Source: Aquarana catesbeiana (lineage: Eukaryota; Chordata; Amphibia; Anura; Ranidae). From it: a stretch of 64,000 nucleotides of DNA. Each line of letters starts with the position of its first letter. Position 1 is the first letter of the stretch. The position numbers were made by a program, and so were the translations under genes. Below the pieces are notes generated by a model. It was not told where the DNA came from, made no database searches, and saw nothing but the letters and a program-made list of their open reading frames with translations. This document shows positions 1 through 11,084 of this stretch, in pieces. The stretch is taken from NCBI RefSeq assembly GCF_042186555.1, contig NC_133334.1:24971794-25035793 (forward strand). The letters are read 5' to 3'.

Positions 1-936
1 ACCGTTTGTCGCCATTCGAATTTTGAAGCGTGACATATTGGGTATCAATTTACTTGGCGGAACCTTCTTTCACAATATAAAAAAAATTGGGCTAAATTTA
101 CCGTTTCGTTATTTTTTTAAGTCAAAGAAAGTGTGTTTGTTTTTTGTTTTTCCCAAAAAATTGCGCTTGTAGGACCACTGCGCAAATACAGTGTGACAAA
201 GTATTGCAACGACTGCCATTTTATTCTCTAGGGTGTCTGAAAAAAAAAAAGTTTGGGGGTTCTAAGTAATTTTCTAGCAAAAAAGATTTTAACTTGTAAA
301 CACCAGTCTGAAAAATAGGCCCGGTCCTTAAAGCGGCGTTCCACCCAAAAAATGGAACGTCCGCTTTAAGGGAAGGTGACCCCCTGACATGTCACATTTG
401 GGGCACTGCGGCGCCGAAAGTAAGTTCACCTCAACCCCCTCCCTCCCTCTCGGCAATCATCAGGGACACGTCACAGATCCCAGATCATTGCCCGAACAGT
501 CACAGCGCGGCTCGTGCATGTGCAGAGTGTGCCCAGCTGTGAAGCCACAGCCGGGCGCCCACAGTGACAATGCCGGTGCCACAGAGAGGATGGGGAGAGG
601 GGGCGGGGCTTCGTTCCCCCCGCATCGCTGGACCCTGGGACCAGTAAGTGTCCGACGATTAAAAGTCAGCAGTTGTAGTATTTTGTAGCTGCTGACTTTA
701 AATTTTTTTTTTTGTAAGCGGAACTCCACTTTAAGTGGTTACGGGCGCTGCAGCCGGCTTCGCAGCCCGCTCCTTACCAACCCGCCATGCAGAGCACAGT
801 GGTGCAGCTGGACATCCCGCCGAGTGCCCCGCAAATTCGGGTGCCCCCCGAATGGGTGAACAGGCAATGTTTAGGGTCAAACTTTTTGCCCGGCACAGAT
901 AGTAATACTGCTATAGGGCGGACCTTAAGTGGTTAA
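1..936. mobile_element. TTAACCACTT-type DNA transposon fragment (intronic)
   Basis: AT-rich sequence ending with a CTTAAGTGGTTAA-like terminus at about 922-936. It resembles the interior and right end of an abundant frog non-autonomous transposon, a complete relative of which lies at 53729-54641. It begins before the window and is interrupted by the TTAA-flanked MITE at 328-734. No coding capacity is seen. The identification is from memory of frog repeats. Confidence 0.5.
328..734. mobile_element. TTAA-flanked MITE (AAAGCGGCGTTCC termini)
   Basis: TTAA lies at both ends. The left terminus, AAAGCGGCGTTCC, is the inverted counterpart of the right terminus GGAACTCCACTTT. The interior includes the phrase gtagctgctgactttaa, shared with the related copy at 11085-11477. 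The TTAA target is typical of piggyBac-type elements; that class is inferred. Confidence 0.6.
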
Positions 937-1560
937 TAGGTTTATAATGAGTTTCTAATTTGGAAGTTTAGTACATGAGTCGGAATACTTGTATTGCCGT
1001 TTCTTCTTTTGGAGGAAGAACACCAAATTCTTTTGCTCAATCTGCTATTAATTGTCTTTTTAATGTAACGCTGGCCACAGGCATACAAACGGTTTTGAAA
1101 TCGAATGAATCGTTTGCAGCAAAAGCAAATAGTTCCAAGCCGTCGCATACACCCTTCTGGCTATAGCTGAACTGATCTGACCAAACTGGGAGAAAATCGA
1201 TCGCCATGTTTAAAAAAAAAAAACTGAATTTTGTGCAGCCAGATACCCCTCAACCCCCGCCCCCCATTGAGATCGAGTCAGGCTGAACCATTGTGCATGG
1301 TCAATAAAGAGCTGCGTTTTTGAATCTGCCTAGTCCCAGTCCTATTTTTAAAAGCAGATGAATATCAAACACTTCACATGTGGCCAGCTTAAAGAGTAAC
1401 TCCACTTTTGTTGAGAAAAAAAAAAAAAAAAAAACCTTCCCCTCTGGGTGATCTATGTACAGTGGGGATTGTGGTGTAAGGCCGGGATAAGGGGTGAGCA
1501 GGAGGGGTGGCTGCCCGGGCACTGTGGTATTATGTTAGGTGCGGAGGGACCACAAGCAGA
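937..1560. other. Intron sequence with a partial MITE end
   Basis: I see no exon here. Positions about 1390-1440 contain AAAGAGTAACTCCACTTTTG followed by a 19-nt A run, resembling half of the AAAGCGG...CACTTT MITE family. The rest is unassigned intron or older repeat. Confidence 0.35.
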
Positions 1561-2170
1561 TTGGGGGGGGGGGGAGGATTTGTGTTGGGAGGAGGAATTT
1601 GGAAGGGGGGACAGCAGGAGGTATGAATTGTTCTAGGAGGGGGAAAATTTTGGGAAGGTGTGCTAGGAGTGGTGATTTTGGGGTTATTTTTTTGAGAGGG
1701 GAATGGGGGGGTTTTGTGCTAGGGATATGGGACCTGGGGGGGGTTTGTGCTAGAAAAGTTAATATGGTGAGGGGGGACTTTTTTATTTTTTTTTATTTTT
1801 TATTTATTTTTTTTGGAGGGGGATTTGTGCTAGTAGGGATGATTGGGGGCTTTTGTGCTAGAAGGGGAAATTTGGGGGGGGGGGGGGATTTGTGAAAGGT
1901 TGGGGGATTGGGAGAGGGAAATTTGTGCTAGGAGGGGGGTAATTTGGGAGTTTGTGCTAGAAAAGGTAATATGGTGAGGGAGGGGGATTTGTGCTAGGAG
2001 GGGACATTTTTTTTATTTTTCAGGAATGATTGGGGGGTACTTCTGCTAGGTGGGAAAATGTTGGGGGGATTTGTGTAAGGATGGGGGATTGGGGGAGGGG
2101 AATTTGTGCTGGGCGGGGGGATTTGTGCTCTCTGGGGAGATTTGAGTGATAGTGGATTTATGCTAGGAAG
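1560..2170. repeat. G-rich degenerate minisatellite (GATTTGTGCTAGGAGGGG units)
   Basis: Repeated variants of ATTTGTGCTAGGAGGGG and AATTTGGGGG, with many G runs of four or more on the + (sense) strand. GTGCTAG recurs about every 30-90 bp, from near 1660 to 2164. Predicted short ORFs here are translations of the repeat. The G-run density suggests G-quadruplex potential in the IRAG1 transcript; that is inference. Confidence 0.7.
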
Positions 2171-3816
2171 GAAGAACTTTTTGGGGGTGGGAGAATTGTG
2201 CTGGGAGCATATGCGGAATGAAAGGATTTGAGCTAAGCATGCAGATTAGCGCTTGATTTTTTTTTTTTTTTTTTTTTGGGGGGTGGGGTGTGGGATATCT
2301 TGCTGACACATAATGCTCATACATCTTGGTGGGGGGGGGCGCCATTTGGCATGTTTGCCTGGGCTCTAGATGACCTTGTTCCGGCACTGTGTAAGGCGAA
2401 GTGAGGCAGGCTGGGGACATGGCCGACAGTCCAGTGTGTACTTTCCTGCACTGGCTTACTGTGGAAGAAAGACATGGCTCCAATGTGCCCCGGTACCCGC
2501 TCTCCTCAACATCACAAGCTGCAGCTCTGGCATTTGTGATATGGAAGAGATCAGGTGCTGGGGGAGCGGCAGGGGGAGAAGATCAGATAAGACCAGCGGC
2601 GCCCCTCTCAATGCTGTGCCCAGGGCACATGTTCCTCGGCCCCCCCCCCCCTTAATTTCACCCCTGAGTGTGACAGATGTTGTGGCAAATGAAGAACGTC
2701 ACAAAAAGGTCTTAATAAAGTGGAACTTTAGTCAAAAAAATAAAGTCCTGCTAGATCACTTTAGACTGGTCCCTTTTGCAGGTATAGCTATGTAAAACAA
2801 TAAGCGCCTATATTGTGTAAAATTCAGTAATACTTTCTCACCCTGCTCTGCACATGCTCACTTGCTCTCCATTTTTAGGCACTACCGAGTTTGTAGAGGC
2901 ACATCTGCTGACAGCCTTAAACTGGAATCAAACCCTTCTTCCCTTTACAGCCAAGGAAGCAGCTTCTGATTGATCTGCAACTGCCATGGTGCTGCACATG
3001 GTGATCAGTTATGACACCAGTCATTTGATTATCTGACAGTTTTGGTTGATTATCTGACAGTTAGAGCCTTGAGGCGATTTAGTTCGCATTTGCAGCACTT
3101 TACAAATCATTCATTCATTCAGGACACAAGCAAATGTGGCAGTTAGCAATCCTGACATTCCAGGAATGTAACTGTTTGTTTTTTTTTTTTTAAACCGTAA
3201 AATCTGATGTTTAGTTGCGCTTTATGATTTACTGCTGCTCAGAGGCTCTGGGCTCCAGAAAAATGGCGGACTCCAGCAAGAAGAAACGGGAGCAATGCTG
3301 GAGGCAATTTACAGCACACACTAATTCTGGTAGCCTAATAATGTGGAATACGTGTTTCTTGCTGAAGAATATTATTTTTTTTTTTTATCAAGTTGTTATG
3401 GGTAAAGTTATGCTTTTAAGGCCATTTTTGGAAAGCCTCCACCACCAGAACTGAGCATAAGTCTCAGCCTTGAAGAGAGAGTAGAACCTCAAAATGCATT
3501 GGAAGTATTTGTACAAAGGTTATACATGTAAACCCGAGATTGTAAAAATGGGTCTCAAAGACGTGATCTTTAAACAATGCTCTTAAAAGAGGTTCTAACT
3601 CAATTAAAACATTCATTTTTTTTTTACCGCCAAGTGAAGACAAAGATTGTTGCCCCAATAACACAGGGTTTTGTTACGTTGTGTGTGTGAAAATGTGCAT
3701 GTTCCTTGGCTGGTAGAGCTGGTCATGGCCATCTAAGTCAGCCCTGGCCTCCTCGATCATTGCGGTTGATGCTCGGATTGGGCAAGCCTTATTGTACTTC
3801 TATGCTTTACTTTCAG
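2171..3816. other. Intron before exon A, mixed old repeats
   Basis: No exon recognised. It holds homopolymer tracts (T at about 2258-2277, C at 2641-2650) and a short segment at about 3064-3120, GCACTTTACAAATCATTCATTCA with gaggcgatttagttcgcat upstream. That segment is an inverted match to 36050-36105 and so marks a dispersed, probably SINE-derived repeat. The rest is unassigned. Confidence 0.4.
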
Positions 3817-3943
3817 GGTCTTCGCCGGTCCATGAGAATGGTGAGGAGGATGCAGAAGAGGTGAAGGAAGAATCGGACGTCATGCCGCATATTCCTGATA
3901 TCTTATTACGCAAATTGCGCATTCACAAGAGTCTTCCCACCAG
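3817..3943 (+). CDS. IRAG1: IRAG1 exon A (acidic linker before the conserved block)
   Basis: A 127-nt exon with acceptor tactttcag and donor cag|gtagat. It enters with two bases of a split codon and leaves with two. The residues read SSPVHENGEEDAEEVKEE, then SDVMPHIPDILLRKLRIHKS, then LPT plus a split serine. The first part is acidic. The IPDILLRKLRIHK segment leads into the conserved MRVI1-family region. It is the most 5' exon I can support; I searched 1-3816 and saw no other segment with matching protein sequence. The next exon completes the serine codon and continues with APPLTEKEVE, which confirms the frame. Confidence 0.85.
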
Positions 3944-4300
3944 GTAGATACCTTTTTTCTTGAATTGGCACCCTTAAAGGACAATGTTATAAATAAAAAT
4001 CCAGTGAGCTTCTAGTTTTGTGTTTTTGTTTTTTTTGGAGTGAGCTAACAATGCTGCCTCCTGCTGCTCTGAAATACCATGCATTGTTGTCAGTCCTGCT
4101 TGAGTTCTCCTCTGCTGGACTTCAAAACCCCGCACTTATGTTATGGAGAAATGGGGATGGGTTCTGCAGTCCAACAGGAGAGAACTCAGGCTGGGTTGAA
4201 ATTCTGCTTTTGACCTATTGAGAGCAAGGCTGCTTGCATTTACCTTGTGTATGTGTTGGGATACATTGCTCAAAACAGTCCAAAAGGGATTGGTATAAAC

Positions 4301-4649
4301 AATAGGCATGTGCAGGGGGTGTGCCTGGGCACACCCTTATCGCTGCGTGCAGTGCCGATTTCCCCCTATTGCCTGGGCTTCCCCTTGTGCTGCGCTCCAA
4401 GAATGGAAAGTGGGGGAAGGGGCTAGTAAATATGCAATTTACCGGCCCCTTCCTTTTCTAAATGAACACACTCACTGTGTTCATTCATAACTGAAGCGTG
4501 GTAAACTGGGTTTACTATGCTTCAGTTTGAATGAACAGGAAGCCGCTCAGCAAAGAGCACTATCCCGTTCTTTCACTGTCCAGTGCAGCTGAGGCTGCAG
4601 AGAAAGGCATGTGGGTTTGGGGTGCACACCCTAATGCAATAGGCCTATG
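4301..4649. mobile_element. hAT-type MITE (CATAGGC / GCCTATG termini)
   Basis: The termini resemble those of the copies at 14673-15106 and 17236-17548. The interior contains GGTGTGCC, GCACACCCT and AATGCAATAGGC blocks. The flanks gtataaac (4293-4300) and gtatgaac (4650-4657) match at 7 of 8 positions, consistent with an 8-bp hAT target-site duplication. Confidence 0.75.
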
Positions 4650-4904
4650 GTATGAACCCAGCCTTACAGAAGAGCACTACAAAGAATTCCTCAGATGTTA
4701 CTATCCCCCTCCACTTACACAGTTATTCCTGTTTCTTAGAGTATTTTGGACCTCCCTAAGAATGTACTGCATCTGCTGCAGGCGCTAACCTTCATGCCCC
4801 AATTCACCTCAGAACAGCAGATGCCCTGGCAGTGCCCAAAATTAGTTCACTACTAAATAATTGTCTTTGTTGCCAAAAATCATGCTTTGAGTTTTAATTG
4901 TTCT

Positions 4905-6545
4905 CCTGAGCCAAAGATGAGTATCTTGGTAATCTTGGACGTTCCCCTTGAAGACCCTCATCTATAACTAGTAGTAGTTAGGATCCTATACTTGGCCAGG
5001 AAAAATATAGCACAATACTTATTATCCCCCCTCAACCCCCTACAATGCATGCCTGGAATTCTGTCCTACACTCAAGCTTAAATTATACATTCGTAGAGGG
5101 AGCTTTCAAAAATATTTTCCCCATGAAGACCATCATTTGGAACTAGCAGTAACCAGGATCCTATTCTTGGCAAGAAAAACTATAGCTCAACAACACTGGT
5201 TATAGGTGCCAACAACATGTGCCTGGATAGACAAGATGAATTCTGACACTTAGAAATTTTAAATTTATACTCGTAGAGGGAGCTTTCAAAAATTGGATAT
5301 TTTTGAAACTTCCCTGTGAAGACCATCACCTTTATCTAGCAGTAACTTGGATACTATACATGCCCAAAAAAACTATAGCACAACACTGGTTATCCCCACA
5401 AACCCCTTACAATACGCTACTGGATAGACCAGACAAGTTCTGTTCTACACTTAGGAACCTTAACTTACACTCATAGAGGGAGCATCAAACATTTAAGTAA
5501 ATTCTTGGACCTTTTCCATGAAGACCCTCGTCTGGATCTATAGCCGTGATGGCGAACCTTGGCACCCCAGATGTTTTGAAACTCCATTTCCCATGATGCT
5601 CATGCACTCTGCAGTGTAGTTGAGCATCATGGGAAATGTAGTTTCAAAACATCTGGGGTGCCAAGGTTCGCCATCACTGGTCTTTAGGAACTGGGATCCT
5701 ATACTTGGCCAGATAAACTAAAGCACAACACTAGCTATCGCCCCAAGCCCCTGCAATATGGGCCTGGATAGACCAGAGGAATTCTATTCTACCCTTAGAA
5801 ACCTTAACTCACACTCGTAGAAGGAGCTTTCAAAAACTTGAGAAGATTCTTGGACCTTTCCTATGAAGACTCTCATCTGAAACTAGCAGTAACCAGGATC
5901 CTATACTTTGCCAAAAAAATTATAGCACAACACCGGATATAAGCCCCTACAACATGTCCCTGGATAGACGAGAAGAATTATATCCAACGCTTAGCCTAAA
6001 TTATGCTCATAGAGGGAGCTTACAAAAATTGGAGAAGATTTTTGGACCTTCCCTGTGAAGACCATCACCTTTTTTATTTAGCCGTAACTTGGATACTATA
6101 CCTGGCCAGAAAAACAGTACAACACTGGTTATCCCCACAAAGCTCCTAAAACATGCTCCTGGGTGGACCAGTTGAATTCTGTTCTACACTTAGAAACCTT
6201 AACTTACACTTGTAGAGGGAGCATTTAAAAATTTAGGAAGATTCTTGGACTTTCTCCATGAAGACCTTCATCTAGAACTAACAAAAGTAGGATCCTATAC
6301 TTGACCCAACACTTTTTTCCCCACCAAGCACCTGTGACATTGGCCTGAATAGACCAGATGAATTCTGTTCTACACTTAGAAACCTTAACTTACACTTTGT
6401 AGAGGGAACTTTCTGCATGATGACCCTCATCTGAAACTAAAAGTAACCAGGATTATATACATGGCCAGAAAAACTAAAACACAACACCAGTCTATTCTAC
6501 ACTTTGAAAGCTTGAACTACACTCGTAGAGGAAGCTCTCAACAAT
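4905..6545. repeat. Diverged satellite, about 8 units of roughly 160-220 bp
   Basis: The phrases TTGGAC..TCC.TGAAGACC.TCAT, AACTAGCAGTAACCAGGATC, CTATAC.TGGCCAG, ACACTGGTTATCCCC and CTCGTAGAGGGAGCTTTCAAAAA recur in the same order, with copies starting near 4940, 5115, 5310, 5510, 5855, 6045, 6250 and 6410. Divergence between units is considerable. One unit is split by a hAT MITE at 5544-5679. It lies in the IRAG1 intron between exons A and B. Confidence 0.85.
5544..5679. mobile_element. hAT MITE with CAGTGATGGCGAACC-type termini
   Basis: 136 bp, almost entirely one inverted repeat: CCGTGATGGCGAACCTTGGC at the left, GCCAAGGTTCGCCATCACTG at the right. Flanks atctatag and gtctttag match at 6 of 8 positions, as for a diverged 8-bp duplication. 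It is inserted in the satellite, so it is younger than the array. Confidence 0.85.
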
Positions 6546-6794
6546 TTGAAAACATTTGGAATGGAGGGCTGAACCTCCTGTTACGCTGCTAGGTTTAGTC
6601 ATAAACAGACTACTTGGAAGATGCAGCCCCTATGGAAGATATTTGCTATCCCCTTTTCAGTCTTGCATATCTGTTGTAACACTATGCATGTTCAGGGAAA
6701 TCACGACAACACAGCTGCTTTACATTTTAAAAGTATATTATTAAATGCATCATTTATTTACAACTTCCATTCGATTATGAATATAATATGGTCC

Positions 6795-8665
6795 AGACAT
6801 ATTTAGACAGACTAAAGGTCGATAAAGCTCTGGACCAGATGACATCCACCCAAGGGATCCTAAAAGAATTGCTCTGTCATTTCGAAGCCATTGTAACTAA
6901 TTTTTAGGGACTCATTAATGACGGGAATGGTACCTCTGGATTGGCGTAGGGCCAATGTGGTGCCTATAGTTAAAAAGGGAACAAAGTCTTTACCAAGTAA
7001 CTATAGACCTGTTAGTTTAACTTCTATAGTCGGGAAGATACTGGAGAGTTTAATAAAAGACCACATAGATGAGTTCTTGCTGGAAAAAAATATTTTAAGC
7101 AACAGACAGCATGGATTCATGAAAGACAGAAGTTGTCAAACAAATCTGATTTTTTTTATTTTTTATGAAGAGGTAAGTAAAACCTTGGACAGAGGGGTGG
7201 CTGTGGACGTGGTATACTTGGCTTTTGCAAAAGCGCTTGACACCGTTCCCCCCACATGGCTCATGTGTAAGGTAAAGTCAACAGCAGGGATATGCAATTA
7301 GCGGACCTCCAGCTGTTGCAGAACTACAAGTCCCATGAGGCATAGCAAGACTGACGGCCACAAGCATGACACTCAGGCAGAGAGGCATGATGGGACTTGT
7401 AGTTTTGCAACAGCTGGAGGTTCACTAATTGCATATCCCTGGTCTACAGGCTTGGAAATATCAGTTTGTAAATGGATAGAAAACTGGCTAAAAGGCACAA
7501 TTCAGAGAGTAGTGGTTAATGATTCTTACTCTGAATGGTCTAGGGTTATCAGTGGTGTACCCCAAGGTTCAGTATTGGGACCCTTACTTTTTAATATCTT
7601 TATAAATTATATTGGGTCTGGGATTAAAAGTACCATTTCAGTCTTTGCAGATGACCCCAAACTATGGAGTGGAATAACGTCCTTACAGGATGTCTCCAAT
7701 TTACAAGCCGACCTCAATGCTCTGTCTGATTGGGTGACTATGTGGCAGATGAGGTTTAATGTTGATAAATGTAAAGTTCTGCACTTGGGGGCTAAGAATA
7801 TGCATCATACATACTAGGGGGAGTGCAACTGGGGGGGGGGATCCATAGTGGAGAAGGATCTGGGTGTTTTGGTAGATCATAAGCTCAATAATAACATGCA
7901 ATGCGAAGCTGCGGTTTCCAAAGCGAGCAAAGTCCTTTGAGGGAGAGAGAGCGAGTATTTTGCCCCTGTACAAATCATTAGAAAGACCTCATCTGGAATA
8001 TGCAGTTCAGTTTTGGGCTCCAGTTGTCAAAAAGGATATCGGGGAACTTAAAGTGCAGAAAAGGGCAACTAAACTGATCAGAGGCATGGAGGAGCTCAGC
8101 TATGAGGAAAGATTAGAGGAACTGAATTTATTCTCTCTTGAGAAGAGGAGATTAAGGGGGGATATGATCAACATGTACAAATATATATAAGGGGTCAATA
8201 TAGTGAATTTGGTGTTATTCACTTTACGGTCAACACTGAGGACAAGGGGGCACTCTCTACGCCTAGAGGAAAAGAGATTTCATCTCCAGATACGGAAAGG
8301 TTTCTTCACAATAAGAGCTGTGAAAATGTGGAATAGACTCCCTCCAGAGGTGGTTCTGGCCAGCTCAGTAGATTGCTTTAAGAAGGGTCTGGATTCTTTC
8401 CTAAATGTACATAATATAACTGGGTTACTGACATTTTATAGGTAAAGTTGATCCAGGGAAAATCCGATTGCCTCTCGGGGGTCAGGAAGGAATTTTTTTT
8501 TTTTTTTTTTCCTTTGTTGTAGCAAATTGGATCATACTTTACTGGGGTTTTTCGCCTTCCTCTGGATCAACTGTGGGTATATGGGATTGTTTGATATAAT
8601 TTATTTTTATATTTAAACTGGATGGACTTGTGTCTTTTTTTTTTTTCAACCTGACTATGTAACTA
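6795..8665 (+). mobile_element. CR1-group non-LTR retrotransposon, 5'-truncated
   Basis: Reverse transcriptase reading: RRANVVPIVKKG, NYRPVSLTSIVGKILESLIK, SNRQHGFMKDRSC, then after a MITE SGVPQGSVLGPLLFNIFINY and VFADDPKLW (the FADD catalytic box), then MRFNVDKCKVLHLG. The C-terminal part (7960-8445) reads LERPHLEYAVQFWAP, EERLEELNLFSLEKRRLRGD and MWNRLPPEV. The 3' tail contains GTCAGGAAGGAA, a T run and GTGTCTTTTTTTT..CAACCTGACTATGTAACTA. Frameshifts at about 7820-7960 and near 8190 make it dead. The 5' end (endonuclease) is missing. Exact clade (CR1, L2 or Rex) not decided. Confidence 0.88.
7295..7441. mobile_element. hAT MITE (CAGGGATATGCAATTAGC termini) inside the LINE
   Basis: 147 bp. 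The left end CAGGGATATGCAATTAG is inverted at the right as CTAATTGCATATCCCTG, and inner arms CTCCAGCTGTTGCA and TGCAACAGCTGGAG pair. Flanks gtcaacag (7287-7294) and gtctacag (7442-7449) differ at one base. It splits the LINE reverse-transcriptase ORF after the VPPTWL region. Same family as 51403-51561 and related to 25331-25487. Confidence 0.93.
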
Positions 8666-9042
8666 ATTACTTTACCAAGCTGAATTCCGTTTTGTTAAAT
8701 ATCATGGTTATGTTGGCGGTCCAATCTTGACTAGCCTGTGGGAAGACATTTAATGACGCAATCTACATCGTTCATGTACTTTAAGCCACATTGTTCTGTT
8801 CTCTACTTCCTCTGTTTTTTTTGTGTGTTTTTTTTTCACTTTCTTGTAAAACAAACTGTGGAAAAACTGAAAAACATTTCCTTCTTTTCCTATAAAAATC
8901 ACCTGATAAAAAGTGACCACAGCCCCCCCCCAGGATGATCTGCTACCACTACTATCTCATTCACTATCCTCTCTCCCCACCTCCTTGACACCTACATACG
9001 TTTTGCTAAATTGATATAAAATATTATCTGTTTCCATTGCAG
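8666..9042. other. Intron sequence upstream of exon B
   Basis: No exon, ORF or clear repeat recognised. It is T-rich and ends in the exon B acceptor. The same applies to 9074-9239 after exon B. Confidence 0.5.
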
Positions 9043-9073
9043 TGCTCCGCCGCTGACTGAGAAGGAAGTTGAG
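9043..9073 (+). CDS. IRAG1: IRAG1 exon B, 31-nt microexon
   Basis: Only 31 nt: acceptor tttccattgcag, donor gag|gtgagt. It supplies the last base of the serine codon begun in exon A and then APPLTEKEVE. Its reading is unambiguous because the next exon continues as NVFVQLSLAFRNDSYTLES, the familiar start of the MRVI1-family domain. It is separated from exon A by 5.1 kb containing a satellite and a LINE, and from exon C by 15.4 kb, the largest intron visible. It is too short for ORF-based detection. Confidence 0.85.
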
Positions 9074-9239
9074 GTGAGTCACATGATAAAGATTTTCTGA
9101 AAAATTTACAATTCTGCATTATTGCATGTCAAGAACTTAAAGCACAGATAAGAAAAGCACCCTTTAGTCCAGCTACATATGCGCTCAGAAATCATGAATG
9201 TATTTTTCAGTGATGTCTGTACATTTTACATAAAATCTA

Positions 9240-9827
9240 TCATAACTTTGTTGGCCCAATGGCGAACCTCTCGGGTTTCCCCCCGATTATTTGATTTCCA
9301 CAGGTCCTTCCTGCGGTAGCTTCTTTGGGTGAATCGCTCAGAGCACACCACGCTCTTCTAATTCTATTTGTGTGGAGCAATTACACTATAAGGAATTGCC
9401 CTGTGGGCATCCCCCTTTTGAGGGACTTAAGGGGGGGTTTGCTTGTCCAGTGAAGAAGACTGTCTACGTGGGTTTGCAATAGATGGTAGTATGTATTGCT
9501 CTGTCTACATCGCTACCTTTTTTCAGGTCTAGAAAGTTGATGGTCTCCCAATGCACAGTATCACACTAGTGAAATATATCCCGATAGTATTGTCGTGGAG
9601 GCATTCCGCAAATTGTTGGAAGGATTCTTTAGTGCCCTTCCATAGGACAAACAGGTTGTCAGTGAACCTTGTCGATAACATGACCTGTACTGTTCCTCTG
9701 TGAACACAATTGTCTTAAAATAGGTTGGCTTAGGTGGGTGAGCAAGCTGTCCCCATGCATTGAGAGAGAGATATATCTATCTCTATTTCCATTGAATAGG
9801 AAATGTGTTACAGTATAAACCTTATAA
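9240..9827 (-). pseudogene. Penelope-like element, reverse-transcriptase C-terminal block (7th and last block)
   Basis: The minus strand reads DNLFVLWKGTKESFQQFAEC, then after frameshifts a block resembling LKRGMPTGQFL. This matches the order in Penelope-like reverse transcriptases (D-D-L-F..WxG, then the conserved basic GQF segment). It continues the block at 10232-10615 across the Harbinger-like MITE. Several stops and frameshifts are present. The sequence ends before any GIY-YIG endonuclease domain, so the 3' end of the element is missing or unrecognisable. Confidence 0.72.
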
Positions 9828-10231
9828 TGCCGTGTACACACAGGTGGACTTTACGGCATCAAAGGTCCGACGGTCTTCCCAACGGTCTTTCGAACGAAAC
9901 GGACTTGCCTACACACGATCACACCAAAGTCTGACGGATTCCTACGTGATGACGTACGACTGGACTAAAATAAGGAAGTTGATAGCCAATAGCTTCCCTA
10001 GCGTCATTTTTCGTCCGTCGGACTAGCATACAGACGAGCGGATTTCTTGATAGGAACTGGGTCCGGGGGAGTTCCGGCGGAAAGATTTGAAACGTGTTCC
10101 AAATCTAAAGTCCGTCTGATTTTTGACCGAAAGTCAGCTGCAGGTCCGATAAAGCCCACACACGGTCGGATTGTCAGGATTCTTTCCGTCGGACCAGTCT
10201 GGTCGAAAAGTCCGCCCGTGTGTACATGGCA
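9828..10231. mobile_element. PIF/Harbinger-like MITE (TGCCGTGTACACAC termini, TAA duplication)
   Basis: 404 bp. The left end TGCCGTGTACACAC is inverted at the right as GTGTGTACATGGCA. TAA lies directly outside both ends (9825-9827 and 10232-10234), the 3-bp TWA duplication typical of PIF/Harbinger. The interior is rich in GTCCGACGG/CCGTCGGAC. It splits the Penelope-like reverse transcriptase. No transposase. Confidence 0.82.
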
Positions 10232-10615
10232 TAAGATTCAGTATGGGTATAAAAGACCTCTCCTCTCATCTGGAGGACATTTTCACACGCATTTAAACCC
10301 AAAGAATACCCAATTTTTTAAAGGGCTTCCCCATCCAAGCTGACAAAGGTATCCTCTGAAACCACTATATCTGACAGCTTGTTCACAAAAGCTCTTGTAT
10401 CTTTGATATAAGAGGGCCATGCCCGTACATAAGGTCTTAAAATGCAATTAATATATCTGCTTGCCCCCTCCATGAGATTTTCATTCCCTAACACAGTAGG
10501 TTGGCCAGGAGGTCTCTCAAGATGTTTATGCATATAGGGAAGTACATTAAAGGTGGCTATAGTAGTGGGATGGTAATTAATGATGTACTCAAAGTGATTG
10601 TAAAGGCTCGTTTTT
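10232..10615 (-). pseudogene. Penelope-like element, reverse-transcriptase core (6th block)
   Basis: The minus strand reads HFEYIINYHPTTIATFNVLP, then YMHKHLERPPGQPTVLGNEN, LMEGASRYINCILRPYVRAW, PSYIKDTRAFVNKLSDIVVS and EDTFVSLDGEAL. This is the standard Penelope-like core: LPKxHK..RPPGRPIVSG, then a ring of LRP.....PSYIKDT, then LVSLDVESLYT. The final motif has GEAL in place of V-ESLYT, followed by a stop. Strong match by eye, clearly degenerate. Confidence 0.85.
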
Positions 10616-11084
10616 TTGTTTTTTTTCTGTAAAATGACAAACCTATCATACTTGCCTCCACTGCGCAGCTTGTTTTGCACAGAGTGGCCCCGATCGTCCA
10701 TTTCTGGGGTCCCCTGGCGTCTCTTACGGCTACTCCCGGCATTAGATAACCCCCTAGGAGAATTGCTCTCCCGTGGGGGTTACCTTGTAGGCACACCCCC
10801 GAGTCCAGCATTTGCGTCCATAGACCCGAATGCCAGACTCGGCCCCGGCACCCGGGTCATTGGATTTGTTTGACAGCAGCGGGAGCCGATGGCTGCGCTG
10901 CTATGAATCTATACAATCAAGAGCCAGGACCCCGTGGAGAGGGACAGTGTGCCCCTGCCAAGGGAAATACGGGGCTCAGGCAAGTAAAACGGAGGGGCTA
11001 GGGGGGCCAGTCACTGCCAGGTGTTTTTTTTTTTTTTTTTCACCTGAATGCATTCAGGTGAAAAAAACATGAGGGTTTACCCCT
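10616..11084. mobile_element. Unclassified inverted-repeat insertion between Penelope-like blocks
   Basis: This stretch separates the HFEYIIN block from the short block at 11478-11504 and has no coding match. It contains a 34-bp perfect palindrome (11034-11067: T7, CACCTGAATGCATTCAGGTG, A7) and short A and T tracts near its ends. It is probably a frog MITE, with boundaries not determined. Confidence 0.45.
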
